This document shows, piece by piece, positions 1 through 8,581 of a stretch of DNA of 64,000 nucleotides. Below the pieces are notes generated by a model that did not search any database, was not told the DNA's origin, and worked only from the letters and a program-made list of their open reading frames with translations. Source of the DNA: Tectiglobus sp965247245 (lineage in GTDB: Bacteria > Pseudomonadota > Alphaproteobacteria > Rhizobiales > Hyphomicrobiaceae); the NCBI GenBank assembly GCA_965247245.1, contig CBDFGV010000003.1, forward strand, positions 1-64,000, in the 5' to 3' direction. How positions within the stretch are numbered: position 1 is the first letter of the stretch; each line of letters opens with the position of its first letter. Both the position numbers and the translations under genes were made by a program.

Positions 1-1
1 T

Positions 2-115
2 GAGCGCTCTGAGTTGCCAACCACGGGGCAAATGATCTCTGCACTCAGTCAGGAAGTCGATGGAGACGAATATGACCGTAATTATCCGCAGCGGTTGAAG
101 GAGACCATCTACTAG
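2..115 (+). CDS. C-terminal fragment of an unidentified protein
   Basis: An open frame runs in from the left edge and ends at TAG 113-115, giving 37 residues that finish in KETIY. It sits 30 bases before the first amidase and in the same direction, so it is probably the last codons of an upstream gene in that operon. The fragment is acidic and polar, with no motif I recognise. The gene itself lies outside the window and no function can be given. Confidence 0.5.
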   Translation, partial: ERSELPTTGQMISALSQEVDGDEYDRNYPQRLKETIY

Positions 116-145
116 TCACGCCTCCTAGATTGTGGGATTGATGAG

Positions 146-1507
146 ATGTCCGTTTCAGGTGTGCCGAAGGCTGGCTCAGCAAAGGCCGAGACTAGCAGGA
201 CCTTCGATGCGTTGGATCGTTGTAACCCGCAGCTGAATGCAGTCGCGACGAGGTTTGATGCGACAGCCCTTTCAGATGCTGGCCATCGGGATGAGCTTGC
301 CAATCAGGGCATCAGTCTTGGTCCGTTGCATGGTCTGCCGTTCGTGGTGAAGGACATCATCAATGTCGCTGGCGTGCCGACCAAGTCCGGCTCTTTGACC
401 CGCGCACAAAACCCACCGGCCGATAAGGATGCACCGGCCGTGATGCGACTACGCGCAGCGGGCGCCATCCCTATTGCGAAAGCAAACACAGTTGAGTTTG
501 CAATCGGTAGCTGGGGCACCAACGAAACAGTTGGTACACCTGTCAATCCATGGGATATGTCGACGCCGCGCGTGCCCGGTGGCTCGTCCAGTGGAACCGG
601 TGTGCTTGTCGGATCAGGCCTGGTTCCGGCTGGACTCGGAACCGATACCGGCGGTTCTGTGCGCATTCCGGCAGCACTGTGTGGTTGCGTCGGGCACAAA
701 TCATCGATCGGCTTGGTCAGCCGCACCGGTGTAACGCCTCTCTCCGAAACACTCGATACCGTGGGGCCGCTTACTGAGACCGTTGAGCTTGCAGCCCACA
801 TGCTGGCCGCCATGCAAGGGCCAGACAACGACGACCCGACAACACTGGGCCACGCATTTCCATGCCCAATCCGTCAGCTGAACCGCGGAGTTCAGGGACT
901 TCGCCTTGCTTGCCTGGACCTCACGGAGATGCCGCATCTGACAGACGAGATGGCGTCAGCGTTTGAAATTGCCGTTGGTCATCTGCGCGAGGCGGGTGCA
1001 ACGATAACGCAAACAAAGTTGCCACTCGACTATCCGTCTTATCAGCGCTTGTGCGGATTGGTGTCATCATCTGAGTCCTATGCAACCTATGCTGAGCTGG
1101 TTGAGGATCCAACGTCACAACTTGGCAAACCCAATCGGACAAGATTCACGAATGGAAAATCGATCACGGCTGCCGAGCTTGTGCGAATCAGACGCGAACG
1201 CGCCACAGCCATCCGCGAATTCGAAACTGTCATCGACAACATCGACGCCATCATTTTGCCAACCATCCCAATGCCGGCAATTCCGATTTCCGAGGTCGAC
1301 GAGGGCATCATGCCGATGTCGATCCTCACCCGCTTCGTGAATTACTTGGAACTGGCAGCGTTGACAGTGCCGATCAGTTTGACACCATCTGGGCTCCCAA
1401 CAGCCTTGCAGATCGTCGTCCGGCGGTTTGATGATCCACTCGCACTACGGATCGGTCAGGCGTTTGAAACCGCGCGCGGCCCGTTCGCCAAGCCCAGTCT
1501 AATTTAG
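146..1507 (+). CDS. Amidase signature (AS) family amidase
   Basis: This is a 453-residue hydrolase of the amidase signature family, which cleaves C-N amide bonds, probably in the cytoplasm since no signal peptide is seen. The Ser-cisSer-Lys triad is complete: Lys69 in VVKDI, Ser147 in PGGSSSG and the nucleophile Ser171 in DTGGSVRIP, with the usual 24-residue Ser-Ser spacing. The N terminus is 10 to 20 residues shorter than in the other amidases here, lacking most of the first helix. The ATG at 146 is the only reasonable start after the stop at 115. It is followed 29 bases later by a second amidase in the same direction. The substrate is unknown; GatA is unlikely because no gatB or gatC is nearby. 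Confidence 0.93.
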   Translation: MSVSGVPKAGSAKAETSRTFDALDRCNPQLNAVATRFDATALSDAGHRDELANQGISLGPLHGLPFVVKDIINVAGVPTKSGSLTRAQNPPADKDAPAVMRLRAAGAIPIAKANTVEFAIGSWGTNETVGTPVNPWDMSTPRVPGGSSSGTGVLVGSGLVPAGLGTDTGGSVRIPAALCGCVGHKSSIGLVSRTGVTPLSETLDTVGPLTETVELAAHMLAAMQGPDNDDPTTLGHAFPCPIRQLNRGVQGLRLACLDLTEMPHLTDEMASAFEIAVGHLREAGATITQTKLPLDYPSYQRLCGLVSSSESYATYAELVEDPTSQLGKPNRTRFTNGKSITAAELVRIRRERATAIREFETVIDNIDAIILPTIPMPAIPISEVDEGIMPMSILTRFVNYLELAALTVPISLTPSGLPTALQIVVRRFDDPLALRIGQAFETARGPFAKPSLI

Positions 1508-1536
1508 AACTTCTCCACGACCCTTGAAGGTTTTCC

Positions 1537-2934
1537 ATGTCCGGCAGCTACGATCCTCGCACATTCCGACAACTCACGTTTCATGACGCGGTGCCAAAGT
1601 TCCTGTCGGGGGAAGACACGCCACGCGACTATCTGGAGCGCTGCCTGAACGTGGTTGATGAGCGCGAGTCCACGGTCCAAGCCTTCGCACATCTGAACAA
1701 GGAATCCGCGCGAGAAGCTGCTGACGCAAGCACGGCCCGTTACAAGCAAGGCCAGCCTTTGTCCGCCATTGATGGCACGCCGGTTGGGATCAAAGATCTC
1801 CTGGAAACCCGCGAGATGCCGACGGAGATGAATTGCGAGGCACTCAAAGGCAATTTCCCTAAGCGCGATAACGCTGCGGTGTGGGCATTGCGGCAGGCTG
1901 GCGCCGTCATATTCGGGAAGACCGTCACGGCAGAACTCGGTGGATCTCATCCAGGTCCGACAACAAACCCGTTTGATGTCAAGCGTACGCCGGGCGGCTC
2001 TTCATCCGGCTCGGCGGCAGCCGTTGCGGCCAACATGATGCCCGCCGCCATCGGTAGTCAGGTGGGTGGCTCGATCATTCGACCATCGGGGTTCTGTGGG
2101 AATGTCTCGCTGAAACCGACACAGGGTGCGATCAACCGCGGGGAGCGCTTGGCCACCAGCATGAGCACCCACGGTATCCATGCCGGCTGTATCGAAGATA
2201 TGTGGCAGGCATCCATTGAGATTGCCAATCGCGTGGGTGGCGACCGCGGCTGTCTGCCTCTCAGTGGTCCAAACGTGACGCCTCAAGCCATCAAGCCGCA
2301 ACGGCTCATAGTATTGGAAACTGAAGGCTGGGAGCGGTTGGACGAAAAGAGCAAACAGGCATTCGCGGCCCTCCAGAACCAACTGGTCTCCCACGGAATC
2401 GAATTACTCAGTCGTGACAACGATACCGAGGTCGATCGCATCGAGCGCGACATCGCCAACGCGACCGCAATCTGTGCCGGCATAACGGGCTGGGAAAACC
2501 GTTGGTATCAACGCAACATCGTCGAAGAGAAAGGCGGTGGCTTGAGTGCCCGTGCCATGGCGACCTTGGAAAAAGCCGAAGCCATGACACCCATGGACTA
2601 TCGGGCACATCTGCTCGAACGCCAGCAGGCACAAACCACGCATGCACAGTTCGGCCGCAAGGCTGACGCCATGCTCACGTTGTCATGTCCCGGGCCGGCA
2701 CCATTGTGGTCCGGCGACAAAGAGGGGCAGCCACTTGCAGCACGGCCGACTGGCGACGCTGTATTCAATTATCCGAGTTCGATGCTGTTTGCGCCTGTTG
2801 TGAATGTACCGCTCATGGCTGTCGACGGTCTACCTGTTGGTGTGCAGCTGATCGGTCAACAGCATGAAGATGCACGGATGACATCCTTGGCACATTGGAT
2901 GCTGAACAGTCTGGAGCCAGTTGTTGTCAACTAA
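1537..2934 (+). CDS. Amidase signature (AS) family amidase
   Basis: This 465-residue amidase has Lys86 in VGIKDL, Ser155 in PGGSSSGS and nucleophile Ser179 in QVGGSIIRP, again 24 residues apart. GGSIIRP is the variant shared with the amidase at 5773-7092, while the upstream neighbour has GGSVRIP, so the adjacent pair is not a recent tandem duplication. No signal peptide is visible. It is very likely co-transcribed with the preceding amidase. The natural substrate cannot be told from sequence. Confidence 0.93.
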   Translation: MSGSYDPRTFRQLTFHDAVPKFLSGEDTPRDYLERCLNVVDERESTVQAFAHLNKESAREAADASTARYKQGQPLSAIDGTPVGIKDLLETREMPTEMNCEALKGNFPKRDNAAVWALRQAGAVIFGKTVTAELGGSHPGPTTNPFDVKRTPGGSSSGSAAAVAANMMPAAIGSQVGGSIIRPSGFCGNVSLKPTQGAINRGERLATSMSTHGIHAGCIEDMWQASIEIANRVGGDRGCLPLSGPNVTPQAIKPQRLIVLETEGWERLDEKSKQAFAALQNQLVSHGIELLSRDNDTEVDRIERDIANATAICAGITGWENRWYQRNIVEEKGGGLSARAMATLEKAEAMTPMDYRAHLLERQQAQTTHAQFGRKADAMLTLSCPGPAPLWSGDKEGQPLAARPTGDAVFNYPSSMLFAPVVNVPLMAVDGLPVGVQLIGQQHEDARMTSLAHWMLNSLEPVVVN

Positions 2935-2987
2935 CTCCCCAATGGTCTGGACTTGCTTGTATGCCGAGTGAGCTTCACAAGCATTGT

Positions 2988-3008
2988 GCAGACTAAACGT
3001 CTGCGATT
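2988..3008 (+). terminator. Possible terminator after the amidase pair
   Basis: GCAGAC (2988-2993) and GTCTGC (2999-3004) form a 6-bp stem with a 5-base loop followed by GATTTT on the plus strand. It lies 54 bases past the amidase stop and overlaps the 3' end of the convergent lipocalin-like gene. The stem is short and the U tract brief, so this is only a candidate. Confidence 0.35.
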
Positions 3009-3388
3009 TTCTCCCAGACAATCTCTCGCTGCTGCATCCTCTCGCCATAGGGCTTCATAGGTGGACGCAGAACCATAAACTCGCCATCGAAGTGCACGTC
3101 GCGTACCTGATCGGTACCCATGCGGTCGGCATCCGATGCAGCATCGACCCGTGTCACCAGCTTCCGTCCGTCAAACGTATAGTTGCCGCAATAGGATGTG
3201 TATTCGCGGTTTTCTCCCGCAGGAAGCTCCTCTCGGCCGTCGCACAGGACGGCCATCATGCGACCATCAGCATTAAAGGTCACGCGCCCCATGGCTTTAT
3301 CACCGCCGTAGGGCGGGGGAAGTGCATTGCCGTCGGCATCAACCGCCGATCCGCGCACCAGTCGCCAGGTGCCAATGATTTGTGTCAT
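2993..3388 (-). CDS. Lipocalin-like domain protein
   Basis: A 131-residue protein resembling the bacterial lipocalin-like domain family: it opens with IIGTWRLV, has the G-R-V-TFNADGRMMAV strand, and ends in REIVWEK. These proteins form a small beta barrel and are often found beside catabolic enzymes; the ligand is not known. No signal peptide is present. GTG ATG lie side by side at the start; ATG at 3388 is preferred because GGAG lies 7 bases upstream, though GTG at 3391 is possible. It converges with the amidase pair. Confidence 0.75.
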   Translation of the reverse strand: MTQIIGTWRLVRGSAVDADGNALPPPYGGDKAMGRVTFNADGRMMAVLCDGREELPAGENREYTSYCGNYTFDGRKLVTRVDAASDADRMGTDQVRDVHFDGEFMVLRPPMKPYGERMQQREIVWEKIADV

Positions 3389-3601
3389 CACGTGTCTCCG
3401 TACAGCAAGATCAGGCCTAACTTTACTGTGCCTGCCAGCCTATTGTCTTGATGTTCGACAGAATGTGTCGCCTGAGTGAGAGCGGAGTTGATGCCAACCC
3501 TGAATTTTGTGCGCGTGTGCTTCTGCGCAGTCGCTGAAATTAGCCGGAAATTCGAGGCGACTAGCGTGAAGTTCAGAGCGGATGAATAACGGTAGCAAAA
3601 G

Positions 3602-4858
3602 ATGGCAATTCTAGACTGGCATGGCGAGCGCGCTTCTCTTGACGATATTCGATTGCTCGACCGCAGTCCTACCACGGGCGAGATCGATGAAGTCGCCGTC
3701 AGAACTTATCGGTTAGGGCGGGTTAGGTCGGAAATGGCCAGGCGTGATATAGCCGCTGTCATTCTCAATGATGCGGTGAACATTCGTTATGCCACCGGCA
3801 CGCGAAACATGCAGATATTCACAAGCCGCAACGCAGCGGCGCGTTATCTGCTTCTAACCGAGTCTGAGTCCATTTTGTTCGAGTTCACAGGCTGCATGCA
3901 TTTGGCAGATGGCTTTGAGACGATCACGGAAGTGCGCCCATCCATGACGGCCAGCTATGTGGCGGCCGGGCCTGCCATCGCTGACCGCGAAAAAGAATGG
4001 GCAGGCGAGATGGCAGACTTGTTGCGCGAAAAGGTCGGAGCTGGCGCGCGCGTTGGCATGGAACGTTTTAACTCGGGCTCCGCCATCGCACTGTCTCTAG
4101 AGGGCTTCACCTTGTGCGATGCGCAGGAACCTGTCGAGCGAGCCCGCGCGATAAAGTCTGCGGAAGAACTCAAGTGTGTGCGGGCATCGATCCGGGCAAC
4201 GGAGCGCGCGGTTCACAACCTGCGAAGTGCAATTCGCCCGGGAATAACAGAGAATGAGCTTTGGTCCGTTCTGCACCAAGGTGTCATTGCCCAGGGCGGC
4301 GACTATGTTGAAACGCGCCTTCTCAATTCTGGTGACCGGACTAACCCGTGGTTCCAGGAATCATCTGACACCACCATTCGGCCCAACTCGCTTATCGCAC
4401 TCGATACAGACGTTGTGGGTTGCTACGGTTACTACTGCGATTTCTCGCGCACGTTTCATGCTGGACCGGATGCGCCAAGCGCCACTCAAAAGGAGCTCTA
4501 CAAAACCGCATACGAACAAGTGCAGCACAACATCGGCATCATAAAGCCGGGTATGACGCTACGGGAGTACGCGGAGAAGGCATGGGATATTCCTGAGAAG
4601 TACTTTGCCAATCGCTATTACCTCTCTGCCCACGGCACCGGCATGACCGGTGAATACCCCTACCTCTACCACCGCGCTGACTTCCTGGACGCCGGCTACG
4701 ACGGCGTGATAGAACCCAACATGACCATCTGTGTTGAGAGTTTCATTGGTGAAAACGGACAAGGAGAGGGCGTCAAGCTGGAGGAGCACTGCCTGATTAC
4801 GGATAATGGCATTGAAGTCCTCTCGCAGTTTCCGTTTGAAGAAAGCTTGCTCGCTTAG
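3602..4858 (+). CDS. DddP-like M24 family metallohydrolase
   Basis: A 418-residue pita-bread-fold protein of the M24 (Xaa-Pro peptidase/creatinase) family, closest in my recollection to the DMSP lyase DddP, with shared blocks such as ETRLLNSGDRTNPWFQE and VKLEEH. The six metal ligands of the family are all present: Asp268, Asp270, Asp280, His344, Glu379 and Glu394. DddP uses an Asp six residues after the metal-binding His as catalytic base; here that position is Gly350, followed by Glu351. The protein may therefore be a peptidase or another C-N or C-S hydrolase or lyase rather than a DMSP lyase. No signal peptide; the ribosome-binding site is weak. It stands alone between two other transcription units. 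Confidence 0.85.
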   Translation: MAILDWHGERASLDDIRLLDRSPTTGEIDEVAVRTYRLGRVRSEMARRDIAAVILNDAVNIRYATGTRNMQIFTSRNAAARYLLLTESESILFEFTGCMHLADGFETITEVRPSMTASYVAAGPAIADREKEWAGEMADLLREKVGAGARVGMERFNSGSAIALSLEGFTLCDAQEPVERARAIKSAEELKCVRASIRATERAVHNLRSAIRPGITENELWSVLHQGVIAQGGDYVETRLLNSGDRTNPWFQESSDTTIRPNSLIALDTDVVGCYGYYCDFSRTFHAGPDAPSATQKELYKTAYEQVQHNIGIIKPGMTLREYAEKAWDIPEKYFANRYYLSAHGTGMTGEYPYLYHRADFLDAGYDGVIEPNMTICVESFIGENGQGEGVKLEEHCLITDNGIEVLSQFPFEESLLA

Positions 4859-4996
4859 GTTGCGCCACACACGAGCAAACTCACGAAGATATCATCGTAT
4901 CAGCTGAAGACACGCTTGCCTCAAGCTCAGCTTGCCGGTTTCTTTAATGCTGGCGTTGCACTGACAGCGCTGAGCACAAACTGGGGCGGTAAAGCA

Positions 4997-5725
4997 ATGA
5001 AGCTGTTCTTCAGCCGGAGGGGCAAGATCGACTTGCGAACAGAGCGCTTGTTGATGGCGCTTTCAGCCGTGTTGATGTCTTGCGCCCTTGCCGCAACTGC
5101 GTCGGCGCAAAGTAATTCTGGCAGCCATAGTCAATTCCAGCCCCCTATCCCTGATGAGCTGAGCAAGGCGCGCTTTGAAGAACTTCTCAAACCCGGTGCA
5201 TTACCGGAATTGCAAGTGGGCAAGGAAACTGCGCCTATTGTCATAGTCGGGTATACCGCGGTGAGTTGTGGTTTGTGCGGCCACTTTGAGCGTAAGATCT
5301 TACCGCAATTGACGTCGAAGTATGTCGAACCTGGTGTTGTGCGCTTAGTTGTTCGAACCTTTCCACTGGACCGGATTGCAGCAGCCGGTGCGATGCTCAC
5401 GCGCTGCGTGAAGCCAGAAGATAGTTACAAGTTCCACTCAGAGCTTCTCAAGCGTCAGGCAGATTGGCTGACGCAAAAGGGTGAAGACCTACGCGGTGGC
5501 CTCGTCAAGATTTTCAAAGAGTTTGGCGGGACGGCCAAGGAGTTTGATGCCTGCTTAGGTCAACAAGAGATCCTGCAGAAGGTGATGCGCGTGCGCAATC
5601 GGGCACACGGAAGCTTCGGCGTGATCGAAACGCCGACGTTTTTCATCAACGGCAAGCCGTTGGTCAATCCCCGGTCCATGGATGATTTTGAGAAGATCGT
5701 GCGGACAATGCTGAAGACACAGTAG
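4997..5725 (+). CDS. Exported DsbA-family thiol:disulfide oxidoreductase
   Basis: Starting at the ATG at 4997 gives 242 residues with an N-terminal signal peptide (positively charged, then a hydrophobic stretch at about 17-36, cleavage near ASA-QS at 37). The periplasmic part carries a CGLC active-site motif (Cys91, Cys94) and a cis-Pro loop in ETPTFFING, as in DsbA/Com1-like thioredoxins. CGLC is less common than CPHC and may shift the redox potential. An upstream TTG at 4916 is in frame but would bury the signal peptide. The likely role is disulfide formation or exchange in exported proteins. It converges with the next operon. Confidence 0.88.
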   Translation: MKLFFSRRGKIDLRTERLLMALSAVLMSCALAATASAQSNSGSHSQFQPPIPDELSKARFEELLKPGALPELQVGKETAPIVIVGYTAVSCGLCGHFERKILPQLTSKYVEPGVVRLVVRTFPLDRIAAAGAMLTRCVKPEDSYKFHSELLKRQADWLTQKGEDLRGGLVKIFKEFGGTAKEFDACLGQQEILQKVMRVRNRAHGSFGVIETPTFFINGKPLVNPRSMDDFEKIVRTMLKTQ

Positions 5726-5772
5726 TGCCTCCAGAGCAATGCCAGGTGTCGTAGATCAATTGAATCGGAAGC

Positions 5773-7092
5773 CTACAGCTTGTTGTCGAGCCAACGAGCC
5801 GTTCGCAGCAGCCGGCCCTCATCGCCGCGCATACCAACAAGCTGCACGCCCATAGGCATGTCATCGACAGTGAGCTTCGGCAGCGAGACGCAGGGCACGC
5901 CGAGATAAGTCCACATGCCGTTGAAGATGGCGTTGCCTGTCGTCTCAAGTCCATTGGGCGCTGGCCCGCAGGAAGAGAGGCATAGCACGGCATCATAACT
6001 GTCGAGCAAGCTGACGAGGCTCTTGTAGATTGTCTCGCGGGCAATCAGCGCCTTGACATAGGCATCGCCGCGAATGCCTTTGGCGATTTCCAATCGTTCC
6101 TTGATGACGTCACTCAGAAGTTCGGGTTGCTCATCCAAATACTGACCATAGTAGGCCAAGTCTTCTGCACCCATCACCGTCATATGCAAATCAACGATTT
6201 GATCGAACGGCGCGGGCAATTCTTCTTCTACACACTGGGCACCAAGTGATGCCGCGACGCCTTCGATGGCCTTCTGCGCGTTTGGCTCTGCGTGGTCCCA
6301 GGCAGGTGTGCGCAGGAAGGCAAACCGGGGTGTGCGGGGTGGATCCTGAGCGAGCATAGCGGTGAGGCTGCCGCGGCTTCCGGCGTGACTCTGCGCGTCG
6401 TCGGGGTCATAGATGGAGAGGACATCCGTAATCAGCGCCAGATCATCAAGTGAGCGACCGTATGTGCCCAGGGTGTCAAGCATGTGTGACTGCATGAGGA
6501 CGCCGCCGCGGGGGATCAGGCCAAGTGTCGGTTTGAGGCCGTAGATACCGTTGAATGAGGCCGGACGGATAACGGAGCCACCAGTCTGTGTACCAAGCGC
6601 CAGTGGAATATGAAAGTCGCCCACACCGGCGCCAGAGCCCGATGACGAACCGCCTGGCGTGTGTGCGAGGTTGTGCGGATTGCGCGTTTTGTTCGGGCTG
6701 AGATTGGCTAATTCAGTGGTAACGGTCTTGCCCATGATGATTGCGCCTGCCGCTCTCAGAGCAGCCACGCATGCCGCATCATGATTGGTCCGCCGACCAG
6801 CAAACATCGGTGATCCATTCTCGGTTGGCATATCGGCTGTGTCGATAATGTCTTTGATGCCGACAGGTAAACCGTGAAGCGGTCCGACGCCCTTGCCACC
6901 TCTACGCGCAGCATCAGCCGCACGGGCCTGCGCAAGGGCATGCTCAGGATCGAGATAGACCCAGGCCTGGACGTCTTCCTCGCGCTCGGCAATGCGATCA
7001 AGGCAGGCCTGAACCAATTGTTCCGCTGTGATGTCACCTGCAGCAAGCTTGGATGCGGCTTCCGTGGCTGTCAGTTCATTTAATTTCGTCAC
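5773..7092 (-). CDS. Amidase signature (AS) family amidase
   Basis: A 439-residue amidase with Lys80 in VGIKDI, Ser149 in PGGSSSG and nucleophile Ser173 in TQTGGSVIRP. It starts with GTG at 7092, preceded by AAAGGT 8 bases upstream. It is the last gene of a minus-strand operon, 11 bases after the DMT transporter gene, following the GAF protein and the M19-like protein. That arrangement suggests a small amide or peptide-like compound is handled by the unit, but the substrate is not known. Confidence 0.92.
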   Translation of the reverse strand: MTKLNELTATEAASKLAAGDITAEQLVQACLDRIAEREEDVQAWVYLDPEHALAQARAADAARRGGKGVGPLHGLPVGIKDIIDTADMPTENGSPMFAGRRTNHDAACVAALRAAGAIIMGKTVTTELANLSPNKTRNPHNLAHTPGGSSSGSGAGVGDFHIPLALGTQTGGSVIRPASFNGIYGLKPTLGLIPRGGVLMQSHMLDTLGTYGRSLDDLALITDVLSIYDPDDAQSHAGSRGSLTAMLAQDPPRTPRFAFLRTPAWDHAEPNAQKAIEGVAASLGAQCVEEELPAPFDQIVDLHMTVMGAEDLAYYGQYLDEQPELLSDVIKERLEIAKGIRGDAYVKALIARETIYKSLVSLLDSYDAVLCLSSCGPAPNGLETTGNAIFNGMWTYLGVPCVSLPKLTVDDMPMGVQLVGMRGDEGRLLRTARWLDNKL

Positions 7093-7103
7093 GGGTCGAC
7101 CTT

Positions 7104-8090
7104 TCAGCTTGAGGGTGGGTTTGGTGATGAATTGGCATGGCCGAGTTGAAGAGAATTGGGATTGCGCGCGTCATTCACCGCCAGATCCGCAGCCGTGCGC
7201 CGCTTAAGCAAGGTCTCGCGATGAAGGACGTACAGTCCGGCCGACATTATGATGGCTGCACCGCTTAGCGTCCAGGCATCAGGGAAATCACCGAAAACCA
7301 GAAAGCCCAGGATTAGTGCCCAGATCAGGGATGTGTACTTAAAAGGTGCGACGACCGCTGCTTCTCCGCGACGAAAGGCTTCAATCATCAGCAACTGAGC
7401 TGGTGCAATGACAGCACCGCTCAGGACGAAGCGCCAGATGTGGTCGGGTTGAATGTCGACCCATGCAAACGGCACGGTCGTCAGCCCGGCCAGCATCACA
7501 GCGGCAGTCGCTACGGCCAGAACCGCAACGGGCGACTCTGTTTGCGCAATGCGTCGGGTGATAACGTCGCGCAACCCTGCGCAAAATGCTGAAGCAAGTG
7601 GGAACAGGAGTGCCAGCTGCAGCGCATCTGTTCCAGGTCGGATCATGACAAGGGCACCACCGAACCCAATGCACACAGCCAGCCAACGCCGCCAGCCAAC
7701 ACGCTCTCCAAGCATCAGTGGCGCCATTGCGGTGATGAAGAGTGGACCGGTAAAGGCGGCCGCAACCGTCTCTGCCAAGGGTAATAGTTTCAAGCCGGCG
7801 ACAAAGAGAAAGGCGCTCGCGATGACACAGCAACTGCGTAGAAGCTGTCCATCGAAACTCCTGATCTTGAGCGTGTGCAGTCCACCATACCAGTACGCCA
7901 GTCCAACGATCCAGGGCCAAACGCAGAGACCGCGGATGAACAGTAACTGGCCGGTTGGATAGTGACCGCTGAGCGATTTCACGATGGTGTCATTGCACGT
8001 CAGCAGGATCACGCTCGCCAACATGCATAGGATGGCCGGTCCTGTTTGAACGAGGCGTGCGGCACCATCATGTGGTCCGGCACGCGTCAT
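7104..8090 (-). CDS. DMT superfamily (EamA) transporter
   Basis: A 328-residue membrane protein with about ten hydrophobic segments arranged as two EamA repeats, typical of drug/metabolite exporters of the RhaT/YdcZ type. Its ATG overlaps the TGA of the GAF gene by four bases (ATGA), so translation is probably coupled. It likely moves a substrate or product of the adjacent dipeptidase-like protein and amidase; the direction and the molecule are not determined. The C terminus is a soluble Asn- and Ser-rich tail. Confidence 0.9.
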   Translation of the reverse strand: MTRAGPHDGAARLVQTGPAILCMLASVILLTCNDTIVKSLSGHYPTGQLLFIRGLCVWPWIVGLAYWYGGLHTLKIRSFDGQLLRSCCVIASAFLFVAGLKLLPLAETVAAAFTGPLFITAMAPLMLGERVGWRRWLAVCIGFGGALVMIRPGTDALQLALLFPLASAFCAGLRDVITRRIAQTESPVAVLAVATAAVMLAGLTTVPFAWVDIQPDHIWRFVLSGAVIAPAQLLMIEAFRRGEAAVVAPFKYTSLIWALILGFLVFGDFPDAWTLSGAAIIMSAGLYVLHRETLLKRRTAADLAVNDARNPNSLQLGHANSSPNPPSS

Positions 8091-8581
8091 TTCCGAAACT
8101 CAACCAGCTTGCTGTTGAGCACAGGGGCAAGTCTCTGCAGACTATCCAAGACACCGGTGTTGTAGGCAGAAGCATCCGACGATGCGAGCACCAGCGCAGC
8201 CTCCGGCCGGGGCTGCGACCCGATCATAACGGCCAACATTGTGCGCATGCCGGATTCGTAGACCGGTCCAAACCGGGGAAACTGTTCGAGCCAGGCCTTC
8301 AAGTCCGAGTGTGAAAACACATACGCTCCGTCGGCCTGCAGGGCAGCTTCCACAACTGTTCCATCGAGTGTGCGGACATTACCAGGCTGTCGCCCAGTTA
8401 CGTTTAAGCCGTGCACAAAGGCGTCCCGAAACGTGTAGTCCGCGTGATCGATGAGGCCGATGTTGAGGCGGTCGAACTCAACAAACTTTCGCAGTGAGCT
8501 GACCAGCGCTGTGCCAAGCTGGTCGATGGAGCCTGCCGGTTGAATTGCATGGTTGACTGTATCGATGAGTGCGTCGCTCAT
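8087..8581 (-). CDS. GAF domain protein
   Basis: A 164-residue protein that is a single GAF-like domain: a helix leading to LRKFVEFDRLNIGLID, a central strand pair, and a C-terminal ALVLASSDASAYN segment. There is no attached kinase, cyclase or DNA-binding domain. Its ATG overlaps the upstream TGA and its own TGA overlaps the next ATG, so it is locked into the operon with the M19-like protein and exporter. It may sense a small molecule or have become a binding protein; it is the only sensor-like protein in the window. Confidence 0.75.
   Translation of the reverse strand: MSDALIDTVNHAIQPAGSIDQLGTALVSSLRKFVEFDRLNIGLIDHADYTFRDAFVHGLNVTGRQPGNVRTLDGTVVEAALQADGAYVFSHSDLKAWLEQFPRFGPVYESGMRTMLAVMIGSQPRPEAALVLASSDASAYNTGVLDSLQRLAPVLNSKLVEFRK

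Noticed and set aside
146..2934. Tandem amidases as a recent gene duplication
   Set aside because: Their catalytic motifs differ (GGSVRIP against GGSIIRP) and the second resembles the amidase at 5773-7092 more closely, so they are old paralogues placed side by side.
3388..3675. Minus-strand 95-codon frame over the start of the M24 gene
   Set aside because: It covers the promoter and first codons of a clear gene, has no motif and no ribosome site.
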